A DNA stretch of 64,000 bases. Origin: Salvelinus alpinus. Lineage: Eukaryota > Chordata > Actinopteri > Salmoniformes > Salmonidae. Location of the stretch: NCBI RefSeq assembly GCF_045679555.1, contig NC_092094.1, positions 36,472,430 through 36,536,429 of the forward strand. Direction: 5' to 3'. Below are positions 1 through 10,399 of the stretch, piece after piece; position 1 is the first letter of the stretch, and the number at the start of each line of letters is the position of its first letter. A program made the translations under genes and the position numbers. The notes under the pieces are model-generated. The model was given only the letters and a program-made list of their open reading frames with translations, was not told the DNA's origin and ran no database searches.

Positions 1-112
1 GCTATTCACTGTGTATTATCTATGCATAGTCACTTTACCCAAGCCTACACGTACATATTACCTCAATTACCTCAACTAACCTTTACCCCGCACATTGACT
101 CAGTACCTTGGT
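1..112 (+). mobile_element. LINE 3' tail fragment
   Basis: This is the 3' untranslated end of the salmonid LINE family that recurs in the window. The string 'gtacatattacctcaa' and the 'cacattgactcagtacc' block match the 3' regions of the copies at 17014-19997 and 2149-3170. The fragment runs off the left edge and on the right abuts a Tc1-like fragment. No coding sequence remains. Confidence 0.7.
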
Positions 113-598
113 TATGGTTACATGTCATCTGCGGTTGTGAGGCCGGTTGGAGGTACTGCCAAATTTGGTTGGACATAGTGCCAAATTCTCTAAAACGACA
201 TTGGAGGAAGCTTATGGTAGAGAAATTAGCATTCAATTCTCTGGCAACATCTCTGGTGGACATTCCTGCAGTCATCATGCCAAATGCGTGCTCCCTCAAA
301 ACTTGAGACATCTGTGGCATTGTGTTGTGTGACAAAACTACACATTATAGAGTGGCCTTTTATTGTCCCCAGTACAAGGTGTGTAACAGTACAACATGTG
401 TAATGATCATGCTGTTTAATCAGCTTCCTGATATGCCACACCTGTCAGGTGGATGGATTATCTTGGCAAAGGAGAAACGCTCACTAACAGAGATGTGAAC
501 AAATTTATGCAGCAAATTTAAGATAAATAAGCACGTATGGAAAATGTAGGGGATTTTTCTTTTCAGCTCATGAATTATGGGACCAACACTCGTTTATA
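113..598 (-). mobile_element. Tc1-like transposon fragment (5' part, transposase N-terminus)
   Basis: On the minus strand the sequence runs from a decayed terminal repeat near 598 into the start of a Tc1-type transposase. The first residues (MPQMSQVLREHAFGMMTAG, ATG near 317) form the first helix-turn-helix of the DNA-binding domain. The reading continues about 60 residues and is then cut where the LINE tail begins. The catalytic DDE part is absent. A longer sister copy lies at 7841-8527 in the opposite orientation. Confidence 0.8.
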
Positions 599-735
599 TT
601 TTCGTTAAGTATAATTTTCTTGGTTATGACGGAGTTGTTATACAGCAACACTAACTAAAGAATGTTGTCTCGCTATAGCAGGGGGGGGGGGCACATTTTC
701 TGAGCAAAATAAATAAATAGTATTTTTAAGGGATG
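599..735. repeat. Repeat flank shared (inverted) with 7740-7838
   Basis: The segment 'cttggttatgacggagttg' and onward through 'ctcgctatagcaggggg' to 'ctgagcaaaataaataaat' is the reverse complement of the DNA just left of the Tc1 copy at 7841. The match covers the Tc1 terminus and about 100 bp outside it, so the two loci share a composite unit rather than independent insertions. Confidence 0.8.
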
Positions 736-846
736 TAAACAAATTTGTCCACAGAATTTGAGAGAAATATGTTTTTTGTGTGTATGGAACATTGCTGGAA
801 TATTTTATTTCAGCTCATGAAACATGAGTTTATATTTTTGTTCAGT
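736..846. mobile_element. Second Tc1-like terminus fragment
   Basis: The end 'tttatatttttgttcagta' and the 'tttcagctcatgaaacatgag' block are the terminal region of the same Tc1 family found at 7841-8527. Only about 110 bp remain and there is no coding part. Confidence 0.6.
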
Positions 847-1119
847 ATAAGGAAAAAAAATATTTCTATTGAACATGATAGAGGCCACAGGTGAAGTCCT
901 CAACTGTATTCACAGTGTTGGCGATCCAACGAGGAAAGCGGTTAACAGCGGTGACTAAATGTTTACTTCTAATTTCACGCGGAGCAATAAACAAAATGGC
1001 AGAGCAGCTGATGACAATGACATAACATAATTATGTTTACTATTTTGAGACAGATATTCTGTATCGCTGCACAGTCTGAATCAATCAACATTATAATGAG
1101 TGTAACTTTTCATTGTTCC
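847..1119. other. Unassigned intergenic DNA
   Basis: AT-rich sequence with no convincing gene. It ends in the GTTCC target copy (1115-1119) of the solo LTR that follows. Confidence 0.5.
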
Positions 1120-1510
1120 TGTAACGGCTGTCGTAGTCGTTCTCCTCCTCAGACGAGGAGGAGCATGGATCGGACCAAGATGCGGATTGGTAAGTATTCA
1201 TTATTTAATGGGAAAACAACAAACACTACAAAATACAACAACCAATAAACGTGACTAACCTGAAACAGTCCTGTGTGGCCCAAACACTGACACAGGAACA
1301 AACACCCACAAAACACATGTGAAACCCAGGCTGCCTTAGTATGATTCTCAATCAGGGACAACGATTGACAGCTGTCTCTGATTGAGAATCATACCAGGCC
1401 GAACACAAAATCCCAACATAGAAAATCAAACCTAGACCAACCCACCCAACTCACGCCCTGACCAACTAAAACAAATACAAAACAAAGGAAAACAGGTCAG
1501 GAACGTGACA
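1120..1510 (-). mobile_element. Solo LTR (family of the 9371-12278 element)
   Basis: The 391-bp repeat begins TGTAACGG and ends CGTGACA. It is flanked by a 5-bp target duplication GTTCC (1115-1119 and 1511-1515). Read on the minus strand it starts TGTCACGTTCCTGACC, like the LTRs at 9371 and 11847, with the same block 'ggtcagggcgtgagtt'. No interior is attached, as expected after recombination between two LTRs. It carries the inverted repeat 'attctcaatcaggga ... tctctgattgagaat' (about 1341-1390) shared by all LTRs of the family. It is a fossil, more diverged than the 9371 copy. Confidence 0.88.
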
Positions 1511-1515
1511 GTTCC

Positions 1516-2148
1516 TAGAGAAGGGAACTATGAAATGTAGAGCTGCAGGTCCACTTAAAACCTATTTGATTTAAAGTCCCCTGTTTAGGGGACCTGCATG
1601 GTTCTGGTAACAGTTCCGACCGATCTGTGGACACCGTTGATTGAAATGGCTTGCATAGAGCAGTAGTCCTTATTCTAATGGACACAGGAGTGTCTCTACT
1701 GACTGAATGAAGCAGGATGTGAAATCTGACACCACTGGAAGATGGGATGAATAAAGCATATGTTTGGAATCCGCAGTAGGAGAGAGTGGTTTTGTTGGTG
1801 AAGCACATTCAGAGATTGATTTATAGCTAGTAGGCTAATCTAAAAATACTTTATAGATTTAAAGCAAATAACACTTTCTGTTTGTCATAGACAAATGAGT
1901 TCAGGAAGCTACGCTAGAGCTCTGTGAGACATTCACAGAGATGGGGGCAGACGTTTTGATCAAGAGAGACCTTTAGAAAATATGCACATTTTCTTTAACA
2001 CTAAATATTCAAATATGTGTTCTACATTTATAAGGAAGGTGAAATCTTATAGTTGTATTAATTGATTTAGAAAAAATATAAGTCATTTCAAGCCTTATTT
2101 ATACAGTTTTGTTGAATAGGAAATACATCATATAAAACATTATATAAT
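1516..2148. other. Unassigned intergenic DNA
   Basis: No open frame with coding character, no RNA gene and no clear repeat was recognised. The sequence is AT-rich. Confidence 0.5.
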
Positions 2149-3170
2149 CAAATCAAATCAGATTGTATTTGTCACATGTGCCGAATACAACAGGTGTAAA
2201 CCTTACCGTGAAATGCTTACTTACAAGCCCTTAACCAACAATGCAGTTCAAGAAATAAAGTTAAGAAAATATTTACTAAACAAACTAAAGTAAAAAATGT
2301 TATAAAAAGTAACACACTAAAATAACAATACATAGGCTATATATACGGGGTACCAGTACCGAGTCAATGTGCGGGGGTACAGTTTAGTTGAGGTAATTTG
2401 TACATGTAGGTAGGGGTAAAGTGACTATGTGTAATGGGTTTCGTCCTCTTCGTCTGACGAGGAGTAGCAAGGATCGGACCAATACGCAGCGTGGTAAGTG
2501 TCCATATTCGATTTATTAACTGAACACTAAGAAATACAAAATAACACCGTGAAATCCAAAACGAAAACGAAACAGTCCCGTATGGTGATAACACAGACAC
2601 AGGAAACAACCACCCACAAAACACAAAGAAAAACAGGCTACCTCAATATGGCTCTCAATCAGAGACAACGACTGACACCTGCCTCTGATTGGGAACCATA
2701 CTAGGCCAAACACAGAAATAGACAACCTAGACATACAACATAGAATGCCCACCCACATCACACCCTGACCAAACAAAACATAGAAACATACAAAGCAATC
2801 TATGGTCAGGGCGTGACACTATGCATAATAAACAGCGAGTAGCAACAGTGTAAAATTAAAGGGGGGGATGTCGAGCAGTTGCCATACCAGGCCGGGTCAG
2901 GATGCTCTCGATGGTGCAGCTGTAGAACTTTTTGAGGATCTGGGGACCCATGCCAAATCTTTTCAGTCTCCTGAGGGGGAGAAGGTGTTGTTGTGCCCTC
3001 TCCACGACTGTCTTTGTATGTTTGGACCATGATAGTTTGTAGATGATGTTGACACCAACGATCTTGAAACTCACGACCCGCTCCACTACAGCCCCGTCAA
3101 TGTGAATGGGGGCATGTTCGGTCCTCCTTTTCATACTTTCCTCATCTTTGTACTGTGTACTTGAGCTTGT
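2149..3170 (-). mobile_element. 5'-truncated LINE fragment, split by a solo LTR
   Basis: On the minus strand, 3130-2860 encodes the C-terminal part of a LINE reverse transcriptase protein (AQQHLLPLRRLKRFGMG, then FYSCTIESIL), the same block seen at 19280-19450 and 58520-58740. It runs into the 3' untranslated region, which ends near 2149 with the inverse of TTTGATTTGATT. The element lacks the endonuclease and the reverse transcriptase core. A solo LTR (2430-2818) sits in the 3' untranslated part. The coding block breaks off abruptly into the tail near 2865, so an internal deletion is likely. Confidence 0.85.
2430..2818 (-). mobile_element. Solo LTR inserted into a LINE tail
   Basis: A 389-bp repeat bounded by TGTAATGG and GCGTGACA, flanked by the 5-bp target duplication CTATG (2425-2429 and 2819-2823). 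It belongs to the same LTR family as 1120-1510 and 31195-31558: it shares 'aaacacaaagaaaaacaggc', the stem-loop core near 2650-2699 and the closing 'ggtcagggcgtgaca'. It is younger than the LINE it interrupts. No interior is attached. Confidence 0.88.
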
Positions 3171-5061
3171 GTCCTCAAAAGTGACTAAACCACAGCAATT
3201 TATAAAAATAATTTTAACCTTTCTTGGAGTATGCAGCATTACTGGTTATTGTTTAGTTATTGTTTATGTCCCTCTCATGATAAATAATTACTTTTGGGGA
3301 TTACGTAGATTACACTTACAATTACATTTAGTTACATTTAAGAGGTTTTAAAAAGCATTATGGCTGTGTGCATATTGTGCATTCCACTGTGCAAAACCCT
3401 TAGTAGAATGGACAGAATCCTCCCACTGCGGCAGGTCACTGACCTGCATAACCCCTGAGAGCTGTACTTCATTAGGAGTGTGGACACTGGACAGTAATTG
3501 CCTGTAGACTGCAGCCCCTCTAAAGGCATGGCTGTAAGTCCCTTCCATCTCAAGGTCTCTAAGTTTATTTTCTCAGGCCTCTGCTTGTTCACATTAGGAG
3601 GTAGTAGGTAGGGGGGTGGCAGCTAGCAAGAGCAAACAGCACATTGGCCTGGAAAAGGGGTGGGCAACGCCTGGGAATGGCCTTGAGAGGGTGAGATGCA
3701 AGTTGACCACTAATCTCACATCAACAGCTCACAGTGTTGGGAGAGGTTTTGTAGTTTCATTTTGTGATTGGGGAAGCACATGTTTTGGGGTTGCGGTCTG
3801 AACTTAAACAACTCTTCTGTTTTTGCATTTTTCAAACACCTGAGAATTTTGCATTTTTCTAACACGTGAAACATGCCTAATTCTAATGTAAAAAAACATA
3901 TTTTTTCTGCATAGTTTATCTTAGCGAAGATAGTTAGACAAACTACTCTAACTTGATTGATAGCTTGAAATAGCTTGGTAGCTAGTTATGAGGTTGTGAG
4001 ATTGGGAACCTATCTAGCTGGATATCTAAAGCCAACTTCATCAAATTGTTAGGTGGCTAGTATTACAGAGAAACAAAACAGTTTTGTTTTATTTATTCAT
4101 CAAGAAGGCATCAATAGGTTACATAGCTTGATCAAATTAATTAAAAAACATACTTCCTGCCCATCACCGGCAGCTAAAATCAAATCAAACGCTGTGTGTG
4201 TCACTCTACTCTCTCTCCACTGGGCACACACTGGGTGAATCAACTTTGTTTCAACGTCATTTCAATGAAATAACATTGAATCAACGTGGAATAGATGTTG
4301 AATTGACGTCTATGCCCAGTAAGTCTCCCCTCCACTGACGATACTGCACGCACTATCTAGCATCCTGCCTAGGCATCTTTTGCTCTGTGCACCTTGGAAG
4401 GAACCACTTACCAGGGAGAATGGGGGGTGGGGGTTATTCTTTGCCTGGTCCAGTCAGTGTGTTCCCTCCACAAAATACAGCTGACAGATCTTTTTATAAA
4501 TAATTATGATAGAATGTGGGCTTGAAATTTAGTTAGAAATTCATTTAACATCTTAAAAAAACAAGATGCCCCCTATGGGGGCAATGTAGACACTGTCTGC
4601 ACCAATTTTCCAGAAGAAATTGAAGTACCTTGCAAGTGCCTAAACTGCTCGTGGGAGTCCGACTTCAGAGCCGAGATTGTATAAATATGTGAATGTTTTT
4701 ACTCAACCTCTTTGCCCATAGATTTCCTCAAGAAATGAACTACTGAGTATAAGTGCCCTCTAGTGTTCCTAAAAGGGGGGGTGCAGCGCAACGTTAAATA
4801 CTTAGCCTACTGGTAATACTTCTATTATTCACAGGTGATCAGGCACTGCTCATATCAGGTGAGCAGCTGGAATGTATTATTTCTCCACACAATTTCAATA
4901 TAGTAGTCTATATTTCATAGATAGGTGATATCAGTTGTGAGAAATAGCTTGAAAAACGAATTGTCAGTGTAAATCCCTTGTAATGCTGGTCCTTCACACA
5001 TTTCCAATATGCTGTGCATCACAAGAACATAGTCAAAGTAGGTGGACTGGCCTGGCTAGCC
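3171..5061. other. Intergenic DNA downstream of the synaptotagmin gene
   Basis: No gene is supported here. It should include the 3' untranslated region of the synaptotagmin gene, but no clear polyadenylation signal could be assigned. A short palindromic repeat lies at 4219-4320. Confidence 0.5.
4219..4320. repeat. Short palindromic MITE-like repeat
   Basis: About 100 bp bounded by inverted ends ACTGGGCA and TGCCCAGT. The interior is itself roughly palindromic, with 'tcaacgtcatttcaatgaaat' facing 'gaatcaacgtggaa'. This matches a short foldback repeat I know as common in salmonids. There is no coding content. Confidence 0.65.
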
Positions 5062-7149
5062 TTAGATTAAGAGCTGATGCCACTTTGCTATTGGCTGACG
5101 AATTGATCGCATCATCAAACTCCAGTGTTCATCCTCTGAGCTCTTTCCCTTTCCAAAGGTGACCTGGCCAACCAGGCGTTTGGATGACTTCTTGGCTGCA
5201 GGGATCTCGTACACAGAGACCACAATGCAGCACTCCTTGATCTGTGGGTCTGGCAGTGTGAACATCATGACTTCGTTGAAGACGGTCACTTCCCTCCAGG
5301 TCTTAACAGTGGACTTCTGGTGCCGCAGCTTGAACTGGTTGCAGAGGACACTGATCTTGCCATACAGTGCTGCGAACAGAGTCAACAGAACCTTTATCTA
5401 CAATGCAACAGTATGCAACTTCGGCTCAATAATGAGTTTATCACACAAGAAAAGTGGCATTTACCTTGATTTTTTTTACTTGGCTGAGGTGGTGCCCTGA
5501 TTTTCAGCAGACCAACCTCTAGCCTCTGGAGGGTGGGGAGATACTTCATAAAGAGAAGCACCTTTCCAACCAGGTCCTGGAAATTATAAAAATGTATTAC
5601 TGAAGTCAAGACAGTACACAGACAGGATTGATGTAATTTTTTACACATAGATCCAGATAGAGTGTATCACCCACCTTCTGTGGTGCCTGTAGGTCCTTGA
5701 GGACTTCAAGAGGGTATGAGATTTCCATATCGCACAGATGAACTCTGACCTCTCCCAGGATCCTATGCCTGGAGAATTTATCAAAGTCTTTAACCTGCGG
5801 AAAAGAGAAAAAGATGTTGTAATCTGATCTAATTAGCTTGTCAATGTAATTCAATAATTCTCTCAGTTATGTACCTCAAACCTGATGGTGATGTGAGGGA
5901 CATCCTCCTCCTCCAGAGAGCAGAAGAACTGGTCCCCAAACGTTGGGCTGCTGCTGTCCTTCACCATACGGGACTGCCACTCATGGAGCACACACTGCAG
6001 TGAAGGAGAGGACTGCTCCTCCTTCTCCTTCTCCTGCCCGGCCCATAGCAGCCGGACCCTCACAAAGGGGTCCACACTGCGGCTGAAGTCCCTCACCGGC
6101 AGACCCCAGGCTTCCAGAAGGGTGACCACCAGTCTGGACTGCAGCTGGTCATAGTAGAGGGAAAAGTGCAGGGAGCCCTGCACCACCACCTCTTCCTGCT
6201 GGTCCTCCAGGCTGAGCAACTCCACATGGCTGCCCATGGACAGGCAATTGCTCAACCTCCGCGCCTCTTCATGGAGCTTCTCCACCTGGGGAACAGATAT
6301 GGTCCTACTATCTGTTTCAGTGTGTTTAAGAGTCAGTTTTTGAGATGTAAATGCACTGAATTCATTTGTTGTTGTAGGCTGTAGGGTTATTTGACAAAAA
6401 CGCTACAGTCCCAAGCTAATTCACATGACTAACCCTAGTTTGTGAACTCTATCTCTCACTGTATATTACAATGTGTGAAAACTGACTATGGTAGGCAACA
6501 CTGAGAGAAAACTCTCTAAACCACAGCTCACTGAGATATGCCCTCTGTTTGATTTACATGCATCCAAGAACAACATGGGTGGAAAGATACACACAGATAT
6601 TAGTAGAAGCTTGTTGCTCAATGTGTCAGTGATAGCAATGTAGACAAATGAAATGGGAGAGCGTCCCTTGTGAGTAAGGAAAGGAAGTAATAGTTACAAG
6701 TAATAGAGAGCTCTTACCTTGAAATTAGGCCTCTGGGGTTCTGTGTCGAAGACCCCAGACTTTGCTGGCTTGCCATCAGATGAAAGTAACTCATCAACTG
6801 CAGTGAATAGAAATATAGCAGCATGAGCCAAAGTCTTATCCCAAAAATGTAGGAGTTTGCTATACAGAATGTTCAGTACTTGAATTACTACTCAATCTAA
6901 TTCTACTGTATATTGGTGTTTGACCTATATGGTTTGACAAAAAGCCAACTGATAACTTAGATTAGTTTTAGTTAACTTACGAGGTTTCCTTGGAGCATAT
7001 GAGCGGTATCGGTATAATTGCCACACCAGAATGCTCAGAGCAATCAGGAAGAGGGTTCCAGAGATTCCCAGGATACAGTACTTGACCTCTTCAGTGAAGG
7101 GCATACGTAGGTCCCCAATGGACAGGTCCGTGGTGGCAAGGAAATTCAT
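5062..7149 (-). CDS. Synaptotagmin-family protein with tandem C2 domains (Syt8-like)
   Basis: Six exons join in phase: 7149-6981, 6797-6718, 6285-5875, 5794-5675, 5576-5465, 5369-5062, all with GT/AG ends, giving 399 aa. A short N-terminal segment is followed by one membrane helix (residues about 24-44) and a basic stretch (YRYRSYAPRKPRK). C2A spans about 120-258 and C2B 261-399, ending in the typical PIAKWHQLL. Synaptotagmins bind phospholipid and SNAREs in vesicle fusion. C2A keeps most calcium ligands (DPFVRV; DFDKFS), but the last loop aspartate is Arg. C2B has lost the equivalent loops (ALYGKIS for the usual SDPYVKI; YEIPAAKKSS for the DYDK region), so it probably does not bind calcium. 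Length and degenerate C2B resemble Syt8, but Syt15 or a fish-specific synaptotagmin is possible, so no symbol is given. Confidence 0.88.
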
Positions 7150-7429
7150 GTCTCTCTGCCATGTGAAGTCCTGTATAGCAGAACTCCATATAATTTCAAC
7201 ACTTCTAATGCTCTATTCAAATCATATATTCACTCCGGTATCCTATATGCAAAATGAGTGCAATTCTCAATGGTTAAACGACATCGGTAGGATCCAGTAA
7301 CAACCTTTCGGCTAGTCTCCTTCTGGAAATTAAACTAAAATCTCACCTGTGGAAAACATTGTTACTTAAACATCGTCCTATTCTCCCATCTGTCGTTCAT
7401 ATTATTAATGGACATTTACATTATAGAGC
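7150..7429. promoter_or_regulatory. 5' flank of the synaptotagmin gene
   Basis: This stretch should hold the 5' untranslated region and core promoter of the minus-strand synaptotagmin gene. No TATA box at a convincing distance is visible, and a non-coding first exon cannot be excluded. Confidence 0.3.
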
Positions 7430-7740
7430 AGGGATCATCAACTAGATTCAGCCGTGGGGCCGATGTTTTCTTGAGCGGATGGTTGGGGGGCCGGAACATA
7501 ATTACATCTAGTTTGTAGACTGCAAATTGACAGCAAGAAGCCCAAACAGATATAATATTTGACTAAAACATTATAATTTCAAACCTTGCTTACATTTGTA
7601 TATGATGACATGTATCTCTCTATTATGCGTGGGAATACTTGGGAACAGACTTCCAAAATTAGAATCACTTGGAGCTGATTCCCTGGTGTTTTCAGTCTTT
7701 TATGGCCAGCAATGAACATTTAAAAAAATACAATTATTTA
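7430..7740. repeat. Dispersed salmonid repeat
   Basis: The sequence from 'gggatcatcaactagattc' through 'gggggccggaacataatt' to 'atgcgtgggaatacttggg' matches an interspersed repeat I recognise from salmonid genomes. Its class (probably a non-autonomous DNA transposon) cannot be fixed from this copy. It merges into the flank shared with 599-735. Confidence 0.55.
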
Positions 7741-7840
7741 TTTATTTTGCTCAGAAAATGTGGCCCCCCCCTGCTATAGCGAGACAACATTCTTTAGTTA
7801 GTGTTGCTGTATAACAACTCCGTCATAACCAAGAAAATTA

Positions 7841-8527
7841 CACTGAACAAAAATATAAACGCGTGTTGGTCCCATAATTCATGAGCTGAAAAGAAAAATC
7901 CCCTACAAATTTGTTCACATCCCTGTTAGTGAGCAATTCTCATTTTCCAAGATAATCCATCCACCTGACAGGTGTGGAATATCCCCCACCTTGTGCTGTG
8001 GACAATAAAAGGCCACTTTAAAATGTGCAGTTTAGTCACACAACACAATGCCACAGATGTCTCAAATTTTGAGGGAGCGTGTAATTGGCATGCTGACTGC
8101 AGGAATATCGACCAAAGCTGATGCCAGAGAATTTAATGTTAATTTCTCTTCCATAACCTGCCTCCAACGTCGTTTTATAAAATGTGGCATTATGTCCAAC
8201 CGGCTTCAGAACCGCAGACCACGTGTAACCACGCCAGTCCAGGACCTCCCCATCAGGCTTCTTCACCGGCAGGATCATCTGAGGGGGGGCGGGGTTGGTG
8301 CTGAGGAGTCTTTCTGTCTGTAATAAAGCCCTTTTGTGGTGAAAAACTAATTCTGATTGGCTGGGCCAGGCTGCCAAGTGGGTGGGCCCATGGCTGCACT
8401 CCTGCCCAATCGTGTGAACGGCATAGATTAGGGCCTAATGAATGTATTTCAATTCACTGATTTATATGAACTGTAACTCAGTAAAATCTTTGAAATGGCT
8501 GCATGTTGTATTTATATTTTTGTTCAG
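7841..8527 (+). mobile_element. Tc1-like transposon, internally shortened
   Basis: The ends are inverted repeats (CACTGAACAAAAATATAAAC at left, GTTTATATTTTTGTTCAG-like at right) next to TA dinucleotides (7839-7840 and 8528-8529), the Tc1/mariner target. An ATG at 8048 opens the N-terminal paired-like DNA-binding domain of a transposase (MPQMSQILRERVIGMLTAG...). The coding part stops after about 60 recognisable residues and joins directly to the 3' end. At 687 bp it is far shorter than the usual 1.3-1.6 kb, and the DDE catalytic domain is missing, so it cannot encode an active transposase. Confidence 0.88.
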
Positions 8528-8529
8528 TA

Positions 8530-9365
8530 TATATTAGAGAAGTAAGCTAAAGATATATATTCAAAGCAAGTGGCTCCCCAATAGCATGTTATTACACATT
8601 ATTTACAAGTGTATAACAATGAAGTCACCCATATCCTTAATCCTTATTCACTGTATTCTGTCCATTCTTTACAATTGCCAGATAGAAATACAGTGACACA
8701 CTCTGGCAAACATAATCTGAGAGATGTACAATTATAAAAGACTAAACAGAATGTGATATTTGTGAAATAAGAATGAATACCTTATGACCCAGTCTGTCTG
8801 TCCCTCTCCTCCATTCACTGTCATCTGTGTGTTTACATTACCATACATTCGTTCTCTGGCGGACTGACTCACTGATCATTACAGCACCTGACTATCCACC
8901 ACCTGGTTAAACAGGTCTGATTAGTTTCTAATGATTGTCCAAGACTGGCTTGTCTTATTCACTTCCTCCAAAAGCAGCCTTGACATTTGAAGCTATCTGG
9001 CTCATTGTTCCACCAGCCCGATTTGCAAAGCAACTGCTAGGTGAGGTTTATCACATGTAGTACCCAAATAGCCACCAGATGAATAAGATAGTATGCACAT
9101 AAAACAGGGTTGAATTGTTTCAGCAGTCCACCTAGTAGTGTTTGGATGTTTAAGTGATCATATATTATTGACTTCTGAATTGAAAATGTCTTAATAGTGT
9201 TTTGTTTTGTGCAGAGACATGCAGCTCTCTGAGATAACTAGAGCAAAGCAAAAGCATTCCTAACATTTAGAAGAGAAGGTTTTTCAAATATCCATCCACT
9301 TCCTTGTTCCTCATTTCTCAACACTTTTGTGCATAACTTTTATTTCAGCTAACATCAGACAAACT
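8530..9365. other. Unassigned intergenic DNA
   Basis: No gene, RNA or repeat was recognised. It ends in the CCTAC target copy (9366-9370) of the LTR element. Confidence 0.5.
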
Positions 9366-9370
9366 CCTAC

Positions 9371-9804
9371 TGTCACGTTCCTGACCTATTGTTCCTTTTT
9401 TTGTTATTTATTTAGTTGGTCAGGGCGTGAGTTGGGGTGGGTTGTCTTTGTGTGTTTTTGTTTAGTCTAGGGGTGTTGTATGTGTATGGGGTAGAGAAGA
9501 GTGAGGTTGTCTAGTTATGTCTATGGCTGCCTAGATTGGGTCTCAATCAGAGACAGCTGTCATTCATTGTCTCTGATTGGGAGCCATATTTAAGGCTGCC
9601 ATAGGCAGTAGGCTTTTGTGGGTAGTTGTCTATGTTGAACGTTTGTTGCTTGTCTCTGCACTTACGTTATTTAGCTTCACTGTTGTTTTGATAGTTTGTA
9701 TATAGTGTTCGTTTTGTGTTTTCTCTCTCTTCTCAATAAAAGAAGATGTATTTTGCACACGCTGCGCCTTGGTCCAATCTCTGTCAAGAAGACGATCGTG
9801 GACA
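9371..9804 (+). repeat. 5' LTR
   Basis: Left LTR of the element at 9371-12278. It contains the inverted repeat near 9539-9588 ('tctcaatcagagacag ... gtctctgattgggag') and a polyadenylation-type AATAAA (in 'ctcaataaaagaagatg') about 60 bp before its end. Confidence 0.85.
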
Positions 9805-10399
9805 GAACTACCCACCAACCATGGATCAAGCAGCGTGAGAGAAACCAGGACTCGTGGACTTAGGAGGAAATATTGGACGGAAAGGGACCCTGGGCTCAAC
9901 CGGGAGAATATCGCCGCCCCAAAGCTGAGCTGGAGGCAGCGAAAGCGGAGAGGCGGCGATATGAGGAGGCAGCACGGAAACAAGGCTGGAAGCCCGTAAG
10001 TCAAACCCAAAAATTTCTTGGGGGGGGGGGCTCTCGGGTAGTTTAGTTGGGTCAGTCGGGAGACGTGAGCCAACTCCTCCTGCTTACCGTAAGGAGCCGG
10101 TGAGGGCGGATTTGGAGGTGAGTGACGCAGAGACAGTAAAGGAGTTAATGGAGAAATTGGAGGAGAGAGTTATGAGGGATGTACTGGTTTGGTGCATGAG
10201 GCACGGCATTCGTCCGAATGAACGTGTTGGTGAGTTAATGTCACCGGGAGCAGCTCTCCATACTCGTCCTGAGGAGCGTGCTAGCCGTCTGGTTAAGACA
10301 GTGCCTACAACACGCACAAAGCCTCCTGTGCGTCTCCAGAGTCCTGTGCATCCTGTTACTGCTCCTCGCACTAGCCCTGTGGTGTGTGTTCCCAGCCCA

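Noticed and set aside
9769-9999. Short plus-strand frame after the left LTR as a separate gene
   Set aside because: It spans the LTR end and the leader of the LTR element and has no independent support.
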